Part shown: piece by piece, positions 61,801 through 64,000 of the stretch | Numbering within the stretch: the first letter of the stretch is position 1 | Layout of the letters: every line of letters starts with the position of its first letter | Assembly (NCBI GenBank): GCA_031841125.1 | Contig: JAJSSI010000087.1 | Span: 1-64,000 of the forward strand | Reading direction: 5' to 3' | Source of the DNA: Acanthococcus lagerstroemiae | Taxonomy: Eukaryota; Arthropoda; Insecta; Hemiptera; Eriococcidae | Length of the DNA: 64,000 nucleotides | Translations under genes and position numbers: made by a program | The notes under the pieces: model-generated | Told to the model about the DNA's origin: nothing | Database searches by the model: none | Seen by the model: the letters and a program-made list of their open reading frames with translations, nothing else

Positions 61801-63618
61801 CATCATGCATTTTTTGGGGCGAAAAAATTTTCGGAGAGCTACGGCGTCGGGGCTGGTGCTAGTTAGTCAATTTTTCGAGACGAATTCGAATCCGTTGTCA
61901 AAATTGAGCTAGAGTCATTTTTTGACCCAAATTGATCAATTTTTCCAACTTTTTCGAGGGTATCTCGGGAACGGAGGGTCGCCGCCAAATTCCAAAAGCG
62001 AATTCGAACTCAGCGTGAAAAATTGAGTAAGAAACACTCATGAAATCGAAATTTTTGATTTTCTCAAATTTTGAAAATTTCTCCATACTATACATCATGC
62101 ATTTTTTGGGGCGAAAAAATTTTCGGAGAGCTACGGCGTCGGGGCTGGTGCTAGTTAGTCAATTTTTCGAGACGAATTCGAATCCGTTGTCAAAATTGAG
62201 CTAGAGTCATTTTTTGACCCAAATTGATCAATTTTTCCAACTTTTTCGAGGGTATCTCGGGAACGGAGGGTCGCCGCCAAATTCCAAAAGCGAATTCGAA
62301 CTCAGCGTGAAAAATTGAGTAAGAAACACTCATGAAATCGAAATTTTTGATTTTCTCAAATTTTGAAAATTTCTCCATACTATACATCATGCATTTTTTG
62401 GGGCGAAAAAATTTTCGGAGAGCTACGGCGTCGGGGCTGGTGCTAGTTAGTCAATTTTTCGAGACGAATTCGAATCCGTTGTCAAAATTGAGCTAGAGTC
62501 ATTTTTTGACCCAAATTGATCAATTTTTCCAACTTTTTCGAGGGTATCTCGGGAACGGAGGGTCGCCGCCAAATTCCAAAAGCGAATTCGAACTCAGCGT
62601 GAAAAATTGAGTAAGAAACACTCATGAAATCGAAATTTTTGATTTTCTCAAATTTTGAAAATTTCTCCATACTATACATCATGCATTTTTTGGGGCGAAA
62701 AAATTTTCGGAGAGCTACGGCGTCGGGGCTGGTGCTAGTTAGTCAATTTTTCGAGACGAATTCGAATCCGTTGTCAAAATTGAGCTAGAGTCATTTTTTG
62801 ACCCAAATTGATCAATTTTTCCAACTTTTTCGAGGGTATCTCGGGAACGGAGGGTCGCCGCCAAATTCCAAAAGCGAATTCGAACTCAGCGTGAAAAATT
62901 GAGTAAGAAACACTCATGAAATCGAAATTTTTGATTTTCTCAAATTTTGAAAATTTCTCCATACTATACATCATGCATTTTTTGGGGCGAAAAAATTTTC
63001 GGAGAGCTACGGCGTCGGGGCTGGTGCTAGTTAGTCAATTTTTCGAGACGAATTCGAATCCGTTGTCAAAATTGAGCTAGAGTCATTTTTTGACCCAAAT
63101 TGATCAATTTTTCCAACTTTTTCGAGGGTATCTCGGGAACGGAGGGTCGCCGCCAAATTCCAAAAGCGAATTCGAACTCAGCGTGAAAAATTGAGTAAGA
63201 AACACTCATGAAATCGAAATTTTTGATTTTCTCAAATTTTGAAAATTTCTCCATACTATACATCATGCATTTTTTGGGGCGAAAAAATTTTCGGAGAGCT
63301 ACGGCGTCGGGGCTGGTGCTAGTTAGTCAATTTTTCGAGACGAATTCGAATCCGTTGTCAAAATTGAGCTAGAGTCATTTTTTGACCCAAATTGATCAAT
63401 TTTTCCAACTTTTTCGAGGGTATCTCGGGAACGGAGGGTCGCCGCCAAATTCCAAAAGCGAATTCGAACTCAGCGTGAAAAATTGAGTAAGAAACACTCA
63501 TGAAATCGAAATTTTTGATTTTCTCAAATTTTGAAAATTTCTCCATACTATACATCATGCATTTTTTGGGGCGAAAAAATTTTCGGAGAGCTACGGCGTC
63601 GGGGCTGGTGCTAGTTAG
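19819..63618. repeat. Uniform sub-block C: 150 units of exactly 292 bp
   Basis: Unit starts fall at 19819 plus multiples of 292, giving 43.8 kb without a single length change. No base difference was seen by eye, and 66 codons of every unit translate identically, which covers about two thirds of each unit at the protein level. Such uniformity fits either very recent amplification or gene conversion, or an assembly that looped over one consensus unit. Confidence 0.94.
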
Positions 63619-63910
63619 TCAATTTTTCGAGACGAATTCGAATCCGTTGTCAAAATTGAGCTAGAGTCATTTTTTGACCCAAATTGATCAATTTTTCCAA
63701 CTTTTTCGAGGGTATCTCGGGAACGGAGGGTCGCCGCCAAATTCCAAAAGCGAATTCGAACTCAGCGTGAAAAATTGAGTAAGAAACACTCATGAATTCG
63801 AAATTTTTGATTTTCTCAAATTTTGAAAATTTCTCCATACTATACATCATGCATTTTTTGGGGCGAAAAAATTTTCGGAGAGCTACGGCGTCGGGGCTGG
63901 TGCTAGTTAG
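63619..63910. repeat. Variant unit (u219) with GAATTC substitution
   Basis: A to T at 63797 turns ATGAAATCG into ATGAATTCG, the same change seen in u4, u8, u16, u17 and the unit at 13396. Full length. Confidence 0.95.
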
Positions 63911-64000
63911 TCAATTTTTCGAGACGAATTCGAATCCGTTGTCAAAATTGAGCTAGAGTCATTTTTTGACCCAAATTGATCAATTTTTCCAACTTTTTCG
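63911..64000. repeat. Partial last unit (u220), right window edge
   Basis: The first 90 bases of a regular unit, identical to the reference as far as it goes. The array clearly continues beyond the window. Confidence 0.97.

Larger units (their letters stand above)
1..64000. repeat. Satellite DNA array, 292-bp unit, head to tail
   Basis: The entire window is one tandem array. Every unit has the same order of landmarks: TCAATTTTTCGAGACG, a GAATTC site, the palindrome AAATTGATCAATTT, a G-rich stretch ending TCGCCGCC, a second GAATTC, an A/T-rich stretch ending ATCATGCATTTTTT, then a G-rich stretch ending GCTAGTTAG. I count 218 complete units plus partial units at both edges, all in one orientation with no inversion, insertion or spacer. 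G+C is 114 of 292 in the reference unit. This is seen directly. Calling it heterochromatic satellite is established usage for arrays of this kind. A centromeric or pericentromeric location is inference, and the array continues past both window edges. I do not recognise the satellite family. Confidence 0.98.

Noticed and set aside
5221..64000. CRISPR array
   Set aside because: Regularly spaced repeats suggested this briefly, but the whole 292 bp is repeated with no unique spacers, the unit is far longer than a CRISPR repeat, and no cas genes are present.
1..64000. Higher-order repeat structure
   Set aside because: Variant units sit at u4, u8, u16, u17, u34, u47, u68 and u219, with no constant interval. 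The early doubling of 4, 8 and 16 is not continued, and the uniform block shows no multi-unit period.
1..64000. Transposable element or rDNA within the array
   Set aside because: No unit is interrupted, and every stretch can be assigned to a unit position. There are no target-site duplications, terminal repeats or conserved rRNA motifs.

Overview
The whole 64 kb window is one uninterrupted tandem array of a single satellite DNA family. The repeat unit is 292 bp, about 39% G+C, always in the same orientation. I count 218 complete units plus a partial unit at each edge (1-286 and 63911-64000). No unique DNA, protein gene, RNA gene, transposon, CRISPR array or origin could be supported anywhere. 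Unit boundaries are set arbitrarily at the TCAATTTTTCGAGACG motif; the reference unit is 5221-5512.

Organism: a long head-to-tail satellite of this length points to eukaryotic heterochromatin (pericentromeric, centromeric or subtelomeric). The unit has 18 CpG against about 11 expected from its base composition, so there is no CpG depletion. That speaks against a heavily CpG-methylated vertebrate or plant genome and fits an invertebrate such as an arthropod or nematode. I do not recognise the family and cannot name a species.

Layout: (1) 1-5220, a ragged block of 18 units (the first partial) with unit lengths from 286 to 294 bp. Most differences are single-base losses or gains in homopolymer runs, with a smaller set of substitutions, some shared between units. 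(2) 5221-64000, an almost perfectly uniform block of 201 complete units plus 90 bp. Only four irregular units were found: 9601 (291 bp, one T lost), 13396 (two substitutions), 19528 (291 bp, one G lost) and 63619 (one substitution). Between 19819 and 63618 there are 150 consecutive units with no length change and no difference I could see. I checked this by eye and by unit phase, not by computation.

Function: there are no genes to work together. Each unit carries elements that could matter for chromatin or DNA structure: a 14-bp perfect palindrome, a 15-bp near-palindrome, a 10-bp motif in two direct and one inverted copies, phased A/T tracts, a G-run cluster, and traces of an old internal duplication. 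The most useful observations concern how the array arose and whether its two regimes are biology (homogenised core, diverged edge) or assembly (unpolished edge, over-collapsed or over-extended core). I did not find a convincing new gene system here.
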